Shown piece by piece: positions 10,280 to 21,836 of a stretch of 64,000 nucleotides of DNA. The translations under genes were made by a program, and so were the position numbers. Location of the stretch: positions 4,614,526 to 4,678,525 of the forward strand of contig NC_085089.1 in NCBI RefSeq assembly GCF_963422355.1, in the 5' to 3' direction. Each line of letters begins with the position of its first letter. Positions within the stretch are counted from its first letter, which is position 1. The notes under the pieces are model-generated. The model worked only from the letters and a program-made list of their open reading frames with translations, did not search any database and was not told the DNA's origin. Source of the DNA: Corticium candelabrum. Lineage: Eukaryota > Porifera > Homoscleromorpha > Homosclerophorida > Plakinidae.

Positions 10280-13200
10280 TAGTCGCTTGACGCTGTCTTC
10301 CTGTTCAAGAGGGTCTGGAGAGTACGCAGAAAAGTGTATTGCCATGGTCATTAGTAAGAGCAGGAAGATGGCATATATAGCAATGTTGGCAATAACAACA
10401 ACTGCCAAGAACTTTCTCCTTGGATAAGCATACTTAGACATACTTTGAAGTTGTGTGTTGTAAAGTTAATTTTCTGACCACATTGTATTGAGAAATTCGA
10501 CGCATAAAGGGTGGGCCAGGCATGATGACCGCTTCAGGTTTACCATGGTCTATACAATCAAATGGTAAACATTTAGAATTTCTCACAGAATGATTTGTGT
10601 TGACCTGAAGAAGCTTGCGTAGGGCTTGTGGTTGCTGTAGTGGATCGTCGTCCGTTACACCCAACATGTAACTGAAGTCATAGATTTGCTGTTGAGAAAC
10701 AACGTGTACAAAATTATTGATTCAGTGGTTGCACATGTAAAGTGAGTAGTTGTCACCGTCAATTGATGATTTTCTTCCGAGCTAATGCATTTGTCCATAA
10801 TCACCTAAAAATAAATGGTAGTTGAGTCCGATTTCATCAAGTTGCTTTCTTCAAATTAGTATGTAAAAGTTAACTAAATATTATGTTATTTATTATGGCT
10901 ATTAAATATGGTTAGTTACATAGGGTTGTTTAATAATATAGTAATTTAATTATTTATTTACTCATTTATTTATTAAATTATTTATTAATAATTTAAGAGT
11001 GTGGTTCTTTCTTTAATTAGATTAGCTGAAATACTGTATAGTAACGGCATAGCCACAGATAGGGTTTCAAAATTTATATCATTTTGTTCAAAATTTATGT
11101 AAATTTTTGTCAACTACAGTTTAGCTAACTGGCACGTTCTCCACATTGGCATACTTGGTGCATTTAATGGGTTGGTTCTTTCAGTGCTTTAGTGGACTTT
11201 CCAGTTAGTTTAACATGCTCTATTCTAATTACTACATTTACTGCTCCTACAGGCAGCAGGGCCAGATCCAGAGGGGGTTTAGGGGGTTGAAACCCCTCTT
11301 TTCCAATAGGCGTGGTTCAATAATTTCATATAATTTTATTAGAAAAGAGAAAATTAGTAATGCTATAAATAACTGCTAACGGTAGACCCCCCTCTTTCAA
11401 AAATTCCTGGATCTGGCGCTAGGTCTATTGGAAGTCATTGGTAAATATGTAAATGCAATACTGCTAAACACTGCACATTGCTTGCAATTAAGGATCCTGA
11501 GTCTTGGAGTCTAAATCTGCTTACATTAATGTAGCTACATCTGGTACGTGGGACTCAGGCCAGCACTCTAGCAGTTACAGCTTCTATGTCTAGGGATGCC
11601 GTTGCCATGGTAATGGTATTAAATCTGGCACCAGGCCTGGCGTGGGAATCATACTTGCCATTCATGGCTAAGGGCTGCAGATAAACAGCATTTTGCAATT
11701 ATTGATTTAAGAGCACTGTTTAGCGCAGCTTGGTTGGCTTGACTTAGCCGATTTTTCACGTTTTGGACTTGGTCAATCTGCTGATATCACTATTAATCAA
11801 GTGGTACCAGAACCACTTTGAGGCCACAAGTTTGACACCGGTCATAACTAGAGCCGGTAGCTCTGACATTTGGTGCAAATATCGCATGCAGATTGTTCAT
11901 ATGCAACTGTAAGAGCTGGCTTCCGACTGAAGTGGATCTGTTTGTTTGAACCCCTCAAACCCCCATACGTACGTGCCTGCGGGCAGATTAGATTATTAGT
12001 TGTTAGTTAAGTAATTTATTTTTATGTATACTAGTACTAGCTTACTGGCCTGTTCTCCGCAAGACGAGATTATATTACTAATTGTAGCAAGTATCTGGAA
12101 TTAGGCAAATTGTTTTGTTACTCAGTCTGTCAGTGAGTTTGTAGGTATACAGTGTATGTATACCCCTATTGAGTTCAATCTAAAGAATATTTAGATGAGA
12201 TGCATTGCATTTTGTTTGACTAAAACAAAATTCTGTAAACTCGTTTGATATGTCTGTTGCATTAATTGGCAAAAGTAGTATGTCGTAAATTGAAATTTTG
12301 GTTTAAAGTAATCAATAAAACGGGCATGCAATTGCACGTTGTGCCGTCATTGAAATAAGCTATACTTGTACTCCTAGGAGGCAATTCTTGAATGCATTGT
12401 TGTCGAGAACTAAGAAATGCATGCTACTTGTCGCTGCTTAAAGCATCGAGCTGTGTGTATATGTTGTAATTACATCGGAAGATTTGTCTAAAAAAACAGT
12501 GAATTTTGAAAATAATAATTATTAATTTAATCATTTTCACTTAGCTCTTGTTTCACAATAGACAAGGACAGGCTGATGCTTTGTTTCATTTACGTAACTC
12601 TTAGTAATTGAATCCTAGATAATATGGTAATTCAGGTGGTACTTTGGATACTCTTTTCTTTAGTCACATGTACATTTTCTCTATGGTATCTGTCTGTTAG
12701 TCATGCAACGTGTATATTACCTCAGCTTGCTCTGGCATCTTTTGCACCAACATCTCAAGCTGAGACACTGATTTTTTCTTACTCTTTGCAAGTGGTTTCA
12801 TAAACTCCTTCCACCTGTATGTTACAGAAATACAGTATAACTACAATATTGTTATTAATCACCACGCGTTAATTATGTAATTTGTAGTTATGTGTTACCT
12901 TTCGTGACTGACACAAACGGAAACACATTCTTCAAAGTCTTTGGCAATGGCAATGTCGAGGCAATTCTGTCCTGCATCATTGTTTGTGATTACTGCACCG
13001 TGATCGAGAAGAAACGATACAATCTCAGCAAAATTGGCCACCACTGCCAAATGCAAAGGTGTAGACTAACAACAAATGAAGACAAAATAGACGATTTAAT
13101 CAAAGAAGAAATGAACAATTCATAGGAGTAAGGGTATAGCTACAATTACGGACCTTCTCACAGTCGACGCTGTTAAATTCTCTAGAAAATTCTGAGAGAA

Positions 13201-13866
13201 GAAATTTCATACACTCAACGGATCCTTTCCAAGCTGCGCAGTGAAATGGTGTTCGACCTTCACGATCGCTTTGCAAAACGAAATTTGAGGCAATATTTAT
13301 GTTTGGTAAATTTGACAGTCTGATACCTCATTATTACTGCACCGTGTGAGACAAGATTTGCCAACACTTTCGAGTTGCCGTACAAGCTTGCAATGTGAAG
13401 TGGTGTGCGTCCGCAAGCATCCACAGCAATCAGAAGACGAGGAGCGTAGGAGCACAACTTAGAAATAATGCCCAAATGACCTCTTCTAAACATGAAACGC
13501 TAAAGAGGCAACCTTGAATGGAAAAATCACTACTGTTACTGTACTTAGCAGCAAAATGTAGGGCTGTTGTTCCATCCCTGTTTACGGCATCAACCTTGGC
13601 CCCGTGTTCAAGAAATGTAGTTACATCCTAAAAGAATTTCTCGATTGTGTATCAATTTACCAGGACATACATTTAGATGAATTAGAAGTATGCGTAATAC
13701 GTACCGAGAAATTTCCGTATTGACAAGCGTAATGCAAGGCCGTGGCGCCGTTGCTATCAGACGCTGAAATCAGTTCCTCGAAATTGGGATGGTTTCCAAG
13801 TGTCTGACATATAGGTGACAAATAAATGTGGTGCCTAAGGCGAATTACCAGACATGCGCGCACGCG

Positions 13867-13909
<43 letters not shown>

Positions 13910-15546
13910 ATCCATCCATCCATTTAGACCTAGCTTGTTGTGTGAAACTCTGATGACAAAACTGACATGGAAGCAGATTGAATGACAACATTGGTGACTA
14001 ATCAAACCTGCCTTGTTTAATGCCTGAAATTAGCAGCCAAGGTGGGTACAGTGCAAAAGGCTCATGGTTTTACGAGTCGCTCTCGCCGTCGTTTCTGTCA
14101 TATCCGAGACACCTCTGTTTGTCTTCTGCTTCCTTGTTGAAATGCACTGCACTCTATTCGATGATGGAGCGTCAAGAGTTGCCCTTTTCGGCTTTTGCCA
14201 CGTAGGATTTCAGCAATTAAGTTACACGGGCTTCTTGAGGTCATCCAACATCATTCCAACGACGCCTCTGTCCACCAACGTTGCGCTTACAACCACCAGG
14301 AGCAGGCACAAGAATTTGCTTTGGTAAGCAATCATTGGGCATCCTTGAGAATTGTCTAAAAACGAAGTCGACGTTGTAAGAGAATCGATGAGATCCTTTG
14401 CTGTTTAGCCACTTTGCGCTTCGTATATTGTGACGCTTCTGCTCCCTGACCGATGTCCCCAATAAAATTCAAAGGCAACGAATCATAAACGACTCATGAC
14501 GATAAACATGAGGCTCGAGGACAGTGCACTCGAGACTGTACAGCAAGGTTGGAATATCACACTGTTCAACAGATGAATCTTGGTGCTGGTCTTGATCTTA
14601 CGTTGATACCACAAGATCCGAGAGAGTGACTGCATGGAAGGCATGTGCGCTTACTGATTCTAGAATAATACTTGGTGTCCAATCCACAATCGTTCTGAGC
14701 AATGCTGCCCAAGAACTGGAAATGAGAGTCGATTTCAATAGGCTCATCTCCTGACACAAGGTGAAGTACAGAGTTTGAATGTGCAAACACTCAGGTGGTA
14801 GAACTGCTAAGGTTTTTACATTTTTGCAGTTACTAGCGAGAAAACCAATGGTAAGAGAGCAGAGCCATATCGTCAGCATACTCCAGATCAGTCACCAGAG
14901 ACTTGAACACTAGGGTCTTCCTTTTCCCGACAAGATCAGCATCAAAACATAGGCTACTTTGATGCCCATTCCTTGTGATCTGTCCTCGACCAGAGCAATG
15001 TGAATAGCAATCTCAAAATAGAGATTAAATAAGGCAGGTGCCAACACACGGCCCTGCCAAACACCGTTGGTGACAGGGAACTTGTCAGATACCTTCCCAT
15101 AATATGCTTCTATTGTAGCATTAGAATTCTCATGTTTAGGGCACGAGCGAGTAATGGACAGCAGCTTGGAAGACAAGCGATATATAAATAATGAAGGATG
15201 TGCTAAAGAGCATCGCAGTTGATCAAATCATATGCCATTTTAGATCAACAAAACAATCATTTATGTGGATTTGATGGTGATATTCTCTTGCTCTCTCCAT
15301 ATCAATGGTCAAATAGAAAAGTTGTTTGGGACAGCCTCTACTGCGACGGAAACCGCACTGGTTTAACGGAGTTGTTTTGCTCTTGGCTTAGGATAGCTTT
15401 GGCAAACACTTAGCACGTATGCTGAAAGGGGCAATACCACGGTAGTTGTCCCAGATGGTAGGACTTCCTTCCTTGTGCAGGGGCACAAGAAGCTAATTGA
15501 CTTTGCCAGACTGATAGAACTGAGTCAGTCATCCAAATGACAGCGG

Positions 15547-15596
<50 letters not shown>

Positions 15597-15603
15597 GCAC
15601 GCA

Positions 15604-15660
<57 letters not shown>

Positions 15661-16075
15661 TATGCCGTCCATCCATCCATCCATTCATCCATGTTCTGCC
15701 TTCACTTGAGTAAGTGGTGCAGGACACATATGTGTAGGTCACTTCCTACCACTTTATTGCACCGAACGTAATCTGTTGACTCTGTTCGGATTTTGATTGC
15801 AGAACGTCATATGATTTCCATGACTTTGCTGTTTAAAGTCTGGTGGCAGCGACGTCACAACAAGAGAGGATCTCGAGCTGCTGCTCCATTTTTCTGTTAT
15901 CTGTGATTAATAAGACCTGCCCTGTTTTAGGTTATGAAAGTGCAACCAGGTTGAGTACACTGTAGGTCATTCTGATCTGAAATTTTCCTCTTTCTTTTCT
16001 TCCTCTTGTCTTTTGCATCTTTTCCATTTCCTCGGCTTCGTCATTCAACTTTGTAAGTACAGCACCCACTATAGA

Positions 16076-16144
<69 letters not shown>

Positions 16145-16200
16145 CACACACACACACCCACACGCACACACACACACACACACACACACGCAACGCAAAT

Positions 16201-16299
<99 letters not shown>

Positions 16300-18168
16300 A
16301 CGCAAATGCACACACACACAAGGTTTCTCTCTTCAGTAGACAGAGAAACATACCTCGGTCAGCAGTCGGACTGTTTTTGAGTGGCCTACAGCGCAATGGA
16401 GCACATTGACGCCATCTTCATCTTTTGCCAGAAAATTGACATCTCGTGACAGAAACTGTTGCATCGTCTTGAATGACCCAAACGATGCAGCAAACAGCAG
16501 AGGAGGAGCACCAGAATACGTAACGGCATCAAGACTAGCCTTCTGCAACACAACTTACATCATACATCTAAACTACTAAAATATCAAACAGTAACAAACA
16601 TTGCTAAGCAAGAACTCCACTGCTACAACTTGGTCGTACTTGGCAGCCCTATAGATTAGAAGATGCATGAATAGGAGGCAGAATTATATCGACAATGCTT
16701 CTATGCTACAGCAATACGAACTCGTGCAGCGGTGTAATTCTGTCGGAACTCGACGCTTCGAGCAGCCACGGTTCACTGTTAACCAGATGACGAAGAATGG
16801 GAAGATTTCCGACTCGACAAGCAACGTGAAGAGCAGTAAACCCTCTTGCGTCCTTACAAATCAATGCACTCGCTCATAATCGTCAAAGTCCGCATGCATG
16901 ATTGGACACTTACAATACTGCGTGTGTTCACTCCCTTGTGCAGCAAGTAGACAACCGTGTGAGCGCTGCAAGACTCAACAGCCAAATGCAGGAGGCTACT
17001 TTGATCCGGACCACAAGTGCTCTGCAATAGCTCGCGATCGTTTGTCTTGTCTGTGCAAGACAAGCAGAACAGCATTAGACCAATACCTCTATGTACGTGA
17101 CTAAAACGCAAAGTAAATACAGCGCGAGAAAATCATATCGAGAATTGGCACGCAGCCTTTTCTTGCTGCTAGGCCGATTGGAGTCATTTCTTCTTTGTCT
17201 TTGATCATAGGGTTGGCACCTTTGTCAATCTGTAAATCGCATAACTCGTCATAATTGCTATATGTACTAGAATGCAAAATTAATTAACTCTGTAATTAAT
17301 TGATGCGTTCGATGTCTTATGTAATACTATACATATGTAATGAAGCGACTGCGTCAGAATGAGTAGACACCCCAGAGCCCTCTAGAATCTTGTTCGGTCT
17401 TTACGTACCTATTTACCAGTAGGTTTTTGTAAAGCACACACGTACATGAAAACAAGTCATTTCGAACCGTTGTAATTGCTTACCAAAAGTTGCGCAATTG
17501 CCGGCAAAGAGAGGAGAGAAGCCACGTGAAGCGGCGTTCTGTCGTTCGGTCCAAATATGTCGACATTACTAGTAACACGCAGCACAAGCTGTCCAATAAA
17601 ATTTAGTATTAAATAAGCATATGCGTATAGAATTACAGATTATTGGTTATCTTGCCAAGGCGCGGTCATTGATCCACATACCTCTACTAAACATAACTTT
17701 TCTGAGCGCACTGCTAGATGAAGAGGTGATCGTTTTCGCTGGTCACGAATGGAAGCTTTGATGGCGCGATGGCATACAAGTTTCAGAACCAAGTCTTCGT
17801 GTCCGCTCTCTATAGCATAATGAAGAATCGTTTGGCCGCGTTCATCTGCTTTGTTGACGTCCTCTGCATTAAGGCAACATCGATGTCAGAGATCTGTGTA
17901 TTGTTTCAAGCGACTTGGTGCTCAGTAGACATGCATACCAGAAGTTGCTTTGGCAAGGCGTTTGAACAGTTCATCGAAGCTTCCGAGCAATACCAATTCG
18001 CCAAGAGTAACTTTGCTAGCACACGGCGTCCCTGACAAAGGCTGCTGATAATAAAAGCGATGAATAAGCTCTCTCGATCTATATATTGTGCAATCGATAT
18101 ACACGTACCAGTTTCGTAGACTGAAGCAGCGGGCTACTCTGCGCACACTTGTTATTACCATTCTCCAT
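10280..18168 (-). CDS. TRPA-like ankyrin-repeat cation channel, N-terminal part through S1
   Basis: Spliced exons on the minus strand join in phase: 18168-18109, 18044-17939, 17863-17682, 17588-17484, 17229-17121, 17050-16914, 16852-16710, 16648-16600, 16542-16354, 13803-13705, 13627-13545, 13485-13327, 13268-13154, 13065-12899, 12814-12721, 10804-10757. Each has GT and AG borders and together they give exactly 615 codons from an ATG ([10 protein letters not shown]). At least a dozen ankyrin units are visible ([69 protein letters not shown]). The linker [15 protein letters not shown], a conserved W, then [10 protein letters not shown] and VIMDKC is the pattern TRPA1 proteins show before the membrane region. 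Exon 17 (from 10688) has [22 protein letters not shown] and a hydrophobic segment [20 protein letters not shown], taken as S1. About 700 residues before S1 fits TRPA1. S2-S6 and the pore were not found; 10,280 is the last secure point. TRPA channels sense chemicals or temperature at the plasma membrane; which stimulus is unknown here. Confidence 0.72.
10425..10445 (-). other. apparent 1-nt frameshift in TRPA-like exon 17
   Basis: The frame entering from 10688 runs into TAA at 10436-10434 after LQHTTSKYV, while the S1 segment [10 protein letters not shown] continues in another frame from the same place. No GT-AG intron of plausible length can bridge them. It is either an assembly error or an inactivating mutation. 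Confidence 0.55.
10810..12715. other. large intron of the TRPA-like gene
   Basis: About 1.9 kb of AT-rich sequence between the exons ending MPEQAE and starting VIMDKC. It contains the MITE at 11,257-11,421; nothing else was recognised. Confidence 0.5.
11257..11421. mobile_element. short MITE, hAT-like ends
   Basis: The ends are inverted: CAGGGCCAGATCCAG at left and, reverse-complemented, AGCGCCAGATCCAGGAA at right, both followed by a run of G/T-rich sequence (gggggtttag / gaaagaggggggtc). It has no coding capacity. An 8-bp target duplication could not be confirmed by eye. Confidence 0.55.
13867..13923. repeat. (CA)n plus (CCAT)n microsatellite
   Basis: Intronic CA tract followed by ccatccatccat, inside the 16,354-13,803 intron of the TRPA-like gene. 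Confidence 0.9.
14230..15250 (-). pseudogene. non-LTR reverse transcriptase fragment in TRPA-like intron
   Basis: Minus-strand pieces include [19 protein letters not shown] (about 15070), which fits the RT motif usually read as RQGxxLSPxLF; then [22 protein letters not shown] (about 14710), and [15 protein letters not shown]...RRRWNDV at the end (14462-14241). This order is the post-catalytic half of a non-LTR RT (thumb and C-terminal region). The YADD box is not intact and the frames are broken, so it is dead. Confidence 0.65.
15546..15695. repeat. (CA)n tracts and (CCAT)n
   Basis: Two CA tracts separated by cacgcacgcacgcaag, ending in ccatccatccatccatt. The same CA-then-CCAT order occurs at 13,867-13,923. 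Confidence 0.9.
16078..16320. repeat. long compound (CA)n microsatellite with duplicated interruption
   Basis: About 240 bases of CA repeat are interrupted twice by the identical segment cgcaacgcaaatgcacaca (near 16,189 and 16,297). This suggests duplication of a block within the array. Confidence 0.9.
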
Positions 18169-18174
18169 TTCGGT

Positions 18175-18620
18175 CTAACAACAGCAGCCAGTACCGTACC
18201 AGCTCATGTACTACGTTCGACGGAGTGCCTTCGTAGCCAGACAAGTGACAATGAGAGGTGAGAGATAACACCCTTGCTAAAGCATGTAGATATGTGACAT
18301 CTTTGTCATGACTGTACTGTAGAGTACATACCATCAGTTACGAAGCAGGTATGTTGAATTTGTATGTACAATTTTGGGAAAGCCTCCTAGCCCTAGCTAG
18401 CCCTATGTACTAAAAATTAAAGGAACTCTGATGTTTTGCGCGCTGGTGCCTCGGATACCGGATTGAAAAAATTTGCACGAAATCAAAATCTCGAATTCAG
18501 ACAAACTTAACAACGCTAGTAGGATGTGATACCTTACCGGTAACAAACTCTACATTATTAGCCCACAGAATTTTTGGACTCATAACATAACGCGAGTTTG
18601 GGTCGCGCGCAAACAGGGAT
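18175..18620. other. 5' flank of the TRPA-like gene
   Basis: About 450 bases upstream of the ATG at 18,168. No clear TATA or initiator was identified; the promoter, if intact, should be here, before the retroelement tail begins. Confidence 0.35.
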
Positions 18621-18627
18621 CAATGAT

Positions 18628-18680
<53 letters not shown>
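18620..18680. repeat. (GAT)n tail of CR1-like element
   Basis: Tandem gat units. On the minus strand they follow aataaagcttcatcat directly, so they are the 3' microsatellite tail of the minus-strand CR1-like retrotransposon. Confidence 0.8.
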
Positions 18681-18682
<2 letters not shown>

Positions 18683-19900
18683 GCTTTATTTATCCACGAA
18701 ATAACCTTCAACTACTAGATCCGTGCAAATGTAAAAAAGTAAAAGCAACTCCCAAAAAGGAAACAAACTACTATAACACACAAACAGCAGACATAGATAT
18801 TTACAATAAATAGAAAAGTATCAATTCTACAGAGACAATGTCCGTAGAAGATGTTCTTCTACCAGAGATTTAAATAAAGATACTTTTGACATTGCCCGAA
18901 TTTGGGCCGGCAGTGAGTTTCAGAGCATCTGCCCACGGTAGAACGAGGTCCTTTGGAGAGCTGAAGTTCTGGCTGCTGAAATTATTAGTCCTGATCTTGT
19001 AAGTCTCGTAACCACTCGGTTAGAGGCGTTAACAGAGTTGAAGCGCACGCTCACATCTTTAGGGGCTGATCCATAAAGACAGCGATGAATAACACTGGCC
19101 AATTGAATGCCATGAGTGATGACGCACCTGTATAGGCAAGAGATTGTGTGGAGAGTAGAGGAGACTTAGGTTTCTCGTTGGTTCACGAAAAGAGAGATTA
19201 GCTACAGCATGAACTGTCCTCTTTTCAAGTCGAGAGAGGCGGTCAGCAACAGAATTTGTCCCAATGCTCCACACCGGTGCGCAGTAGTCAAGGTCAGAAA
19301 CATGCATGACTGAACGAACAAACGCAGTCCTGGCAGCCGTGTTAAGGTTCCTACCGATACGTCGTAGAATACCAATTTTCCTAGACACTTTCTTCACATC
19401 TGCATCAAGTTGAGGACGCCAGGTTAAATTGCAGTCGAATATAACGTCAAGATATTTGGCCGTCCAGCAGGCTGTATTGTGCGGCCTCCTATCGATAGTT
19501 TACTGGGCATAGATTGTTGTTTGTTCTTAAACTTTCTGAATAGAGCTAACTCCGTTTTCTTACAGTTAAGACTCATCAAGTTGTTTGTGAACCAGTTGGA
19601 GAGACGATTCAAGTCAAGCTGAAGTGTAGCAATAACGTTTTGAAACGAGTTTTCAGAGGTATATAGACAAGTATCATCAGCATAAAGGCCAACTTGACAA
19701 CTTAAACAACACTTGGTAAATCGCTGGTATAGAGGATGAACAAGAGCGGACCCAACTTGGAGTCTTGTGGGACCTCTCTTCGGCAAAAGACTGAGCCTGA
19801 CCTATCCGGGCCCACTTTAACTATTTGACGACGGTTCTCAAGATAAGATTGAAACCAAAGTGAGGCAGAAGGTGAGACTCCAGCAAATTTATTTCGCCGG
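18681..19900 (-). pseudogene. CR1-like non-LTR retrotransposon, RT C-terminal half and 3' end
   Basis: From 19,890 leftward the minus strand reads FAGVSPSASLWFQSYLENRR, then GLYADDTCLYTSENSFQNVI with the catalytic YADD box (about 19,690). LDLNRLSNWFTNNLMSLNCKK follows. After a frame change come LGILRRIGRNLNTAARTAFV-like sequence (19,397-19,059) and AAPEIWNSLP-like C-terminal sequence. This is the jockey/CR1 type of RT. An AATAAA-containing 3' end and a (CAT)n tail follow. It is probably the downstream half of the element at 26,490-28,074, separated from it by the Gypsy insertion. About 250-300 RT codons between the halves are not found. Frameshifts make it inactive. Confidence 0.75.
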
Positions 19901-20046
19901 GAAAGACGCGGCGGGGGTCTGGCTCCGCGAGGCTAGTCACAGATGATAGCCGGGACTTCGTTCTATCCACGTGACGCTTTAGAACTCACGTACGTATTAG
20001 AATGGCGGCGCAATTTGACGAAGACGACTGCTTGGAGCCTCACCGG
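19900..20046. other. insert or junction sequence between CR1-like RT and LTR
   Basis: About 150 GC-rich bases, including cctcgcggagccagacccc on the minus strand, do not fit the RT reading frame. It may be another small repeat at the Gypsy junction. Confidence 0.35.
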
Positions 20047-20175
20047 TGTTGTATCGTAGCACAACCACTTATTAGTTACACACAACCGACTATGTACAAT
20101 CACCGCAAAACTCATATGACTCAACTGCCCTCCTAAGTCCCGTATCTCCTCTAATCCATATACCCATATGTAACA
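20047..20175 (-). repeat. 3' LTR of Gypsy-type retrotransposon
   Basis: A 129-bp direct repeat of 26,244-26,361. On the minus strand it starts TGTTACATATGGG and ends GATACAACA, the usual TG...CA ends. It is preceded by a polypurine tract agaaaggggagga. The two LTRs differ at only about three places over the shared 118 bases, so insertion was recent relative to the host element. Confidence 0.85.
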
Positions 20176-20294
20176 TATTCCTCCCCTTTCTACGTCCCCT
20201 CTAAGTATTGTATCGTACATAATAGTCCTTCAGATGTTGTGGTCTTTGCCTGTTCCTCATTGATCTTCTAGTTTCTGCCTCTGGTTGTTCTCTT

Positions 20295-20576
20295 CTATCT
20301 TCTTCGTCCCTTCCTCTCTAGCCCAAGGTCGTATGGGATCTGCCGCTCTTGCATCTGTGTTTTGATCAATTTCCCATTTTTCCCCACTAACGCATCGACA
20401 TGCCAACGCGATCCATTTTGTAATCGATATGAAAACTCTGCGAGTTTCCTCTGGACTTGTATTGGTTCTGACAACTTTAATTTGAGCTTGCGGCCAGTAT
20501 GAGGTCTTTTAACCCTAACCCAGTCTCCTGGTTGGAAAGACCTATATACCGCGCACCTATCGTTATCTGTATACAC
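20295..20576 (-). pseudogene. Gypsy integrase C-terminal region
   Basis: The minus frame contains FQPGDWVRVKRPHTG and FSYRLQNGSRWHVD. These match the C-terminal, SH3-like part of Gypsy integrases (FxxGDxVxxK...Y.V....G...HV). It lies between the integrase core and the polypurine tract, as expected, but in a frame not continuous with the core. Confidence 0.7.
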
Positions 20577-20786
20577 TTTGCTTTGCTTGTTTTAGGTGAA
20601 TCCTGTTCTGTATCCTCTGATAAGAAGTACATGTAATTTCTCTCCAGCGGTATTTGGGTTCAGCATTGATAACGGTTCCCGCATTTTCCTCCCTATCAAC
20701 TCTGCTGGTGACTTCCCAGTTAAGTCATGGCTTGTTGCTCGATAATTGAAAGAACTGATTAAAGAGCCTCCGTGACTGATGTTCCT

Positions 20787-21834
20787 TCAGCTGAAATGTG
20801 TTACCAATCCATGCTTCAACGCTTGGTTGAACCGTTCAACTTCCCCGTTCTCTTGTGGGTGGTAAAATGAGGTCCGCGTGTGCTTGATGTTGTGTTGTTT
20901 CAAAAACTCCTGAAACTGGTAGGATGTAAATTGCGGTCCATTGTCAGTAATGATTTGTCTAGGTAAACCCCATCTCACAAAAAGTGTCCGAAGAAAAGTA
21001 ATAACTGTCTCTGTGGTAACATCTTTACTTGTCTGAATTTTCTGGCCATTTCGAATGCATATCATGAACCACCGTGATAAATCAATGACTATACGGTGCT
21101 GCCTGTATATTTCCCCGAAAATGTCAATTTGCAACTTATCCCATGGTTGTTCCAGCCACTCTATCGGCTGTAAGGAAGCAGCTCGAGGTTTGACCGATTT
21201 CCCACTCATCGCACATATACCACAATCCCTCACATATTCTTCAATTTGTTTGTCCAGGCCTGGCCACCAAACTAAATCCCGACCCCTTTGTTTCATGCGT
21301 GTCATTCCAATGTGTCCTTCGTGCACCATCTCTAGAATTCTATGTTGTAACTTGTTTGGGATAACCAGTCTCTGTCCTCTGGCCAGACACTTACCCGTTG
21401 TACCCCAAACCGACAATTCATATTGTATATTGAAATATGGCTGCAATACTGGATCCGGTGATTTCCCAGGCCATCTTTCCTGCACATATTTTACCACCTC
21501 TTGCAACACTTCGTCTTCCTCAGATTCTCTCTCTAATTCCTCTGTGAAACTGTTTTGTCACTCACTGTAACTAACATCTGGGTCATATCACTGTCCTCGA
21601 ACTGATCGACTGTCGGCTTCCTGATGTAGAATGATCTTCTGGTAGCTTGACTCGATATAAGAAATCCGCCACTTGATTGTATCTTCCTGTTGATATTCAA
21701 CAGTAAAGTCATATCTCTAAAGCCTATCTGCCCACCTATATAGCCGCAACGGTCGATGACCAGAGCCATTAGCTGACAAAAGCGTAGTTAGTGCTTGATG
21801 ATCTGTACACAATATAAATTTTTGACCATATAAG
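20787..21834 (-). pseudogene. Gypsy RNase H end and integrase core
   Basis: Minus strand. FILCTDHQALTTLLS (about 21,810) is the C-terminal RNase H box. The integrase zinc finger follows: HEGHIGMTRMKQRGRDLVWW, then CGICAM. The catalytic core has QIDIFGE with the first Asp, ITDNGPQF with the second, and ENGEVERFNQ with the Glu. The frame from 21,509 to 20,787 is open for 240 codons; upstream, stops break the RNase H part. The Tc1 transposon separates this from the RT. Confidence 0.8.
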
Positions 21835-21836
21835 TA

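Noticed and set aside
16078..16320. CRISPR-like or direct-repeat array
   Set aside because: It is a simple CA microsatellite; no spacers. No CRISPR array was seen anywhere in the window.
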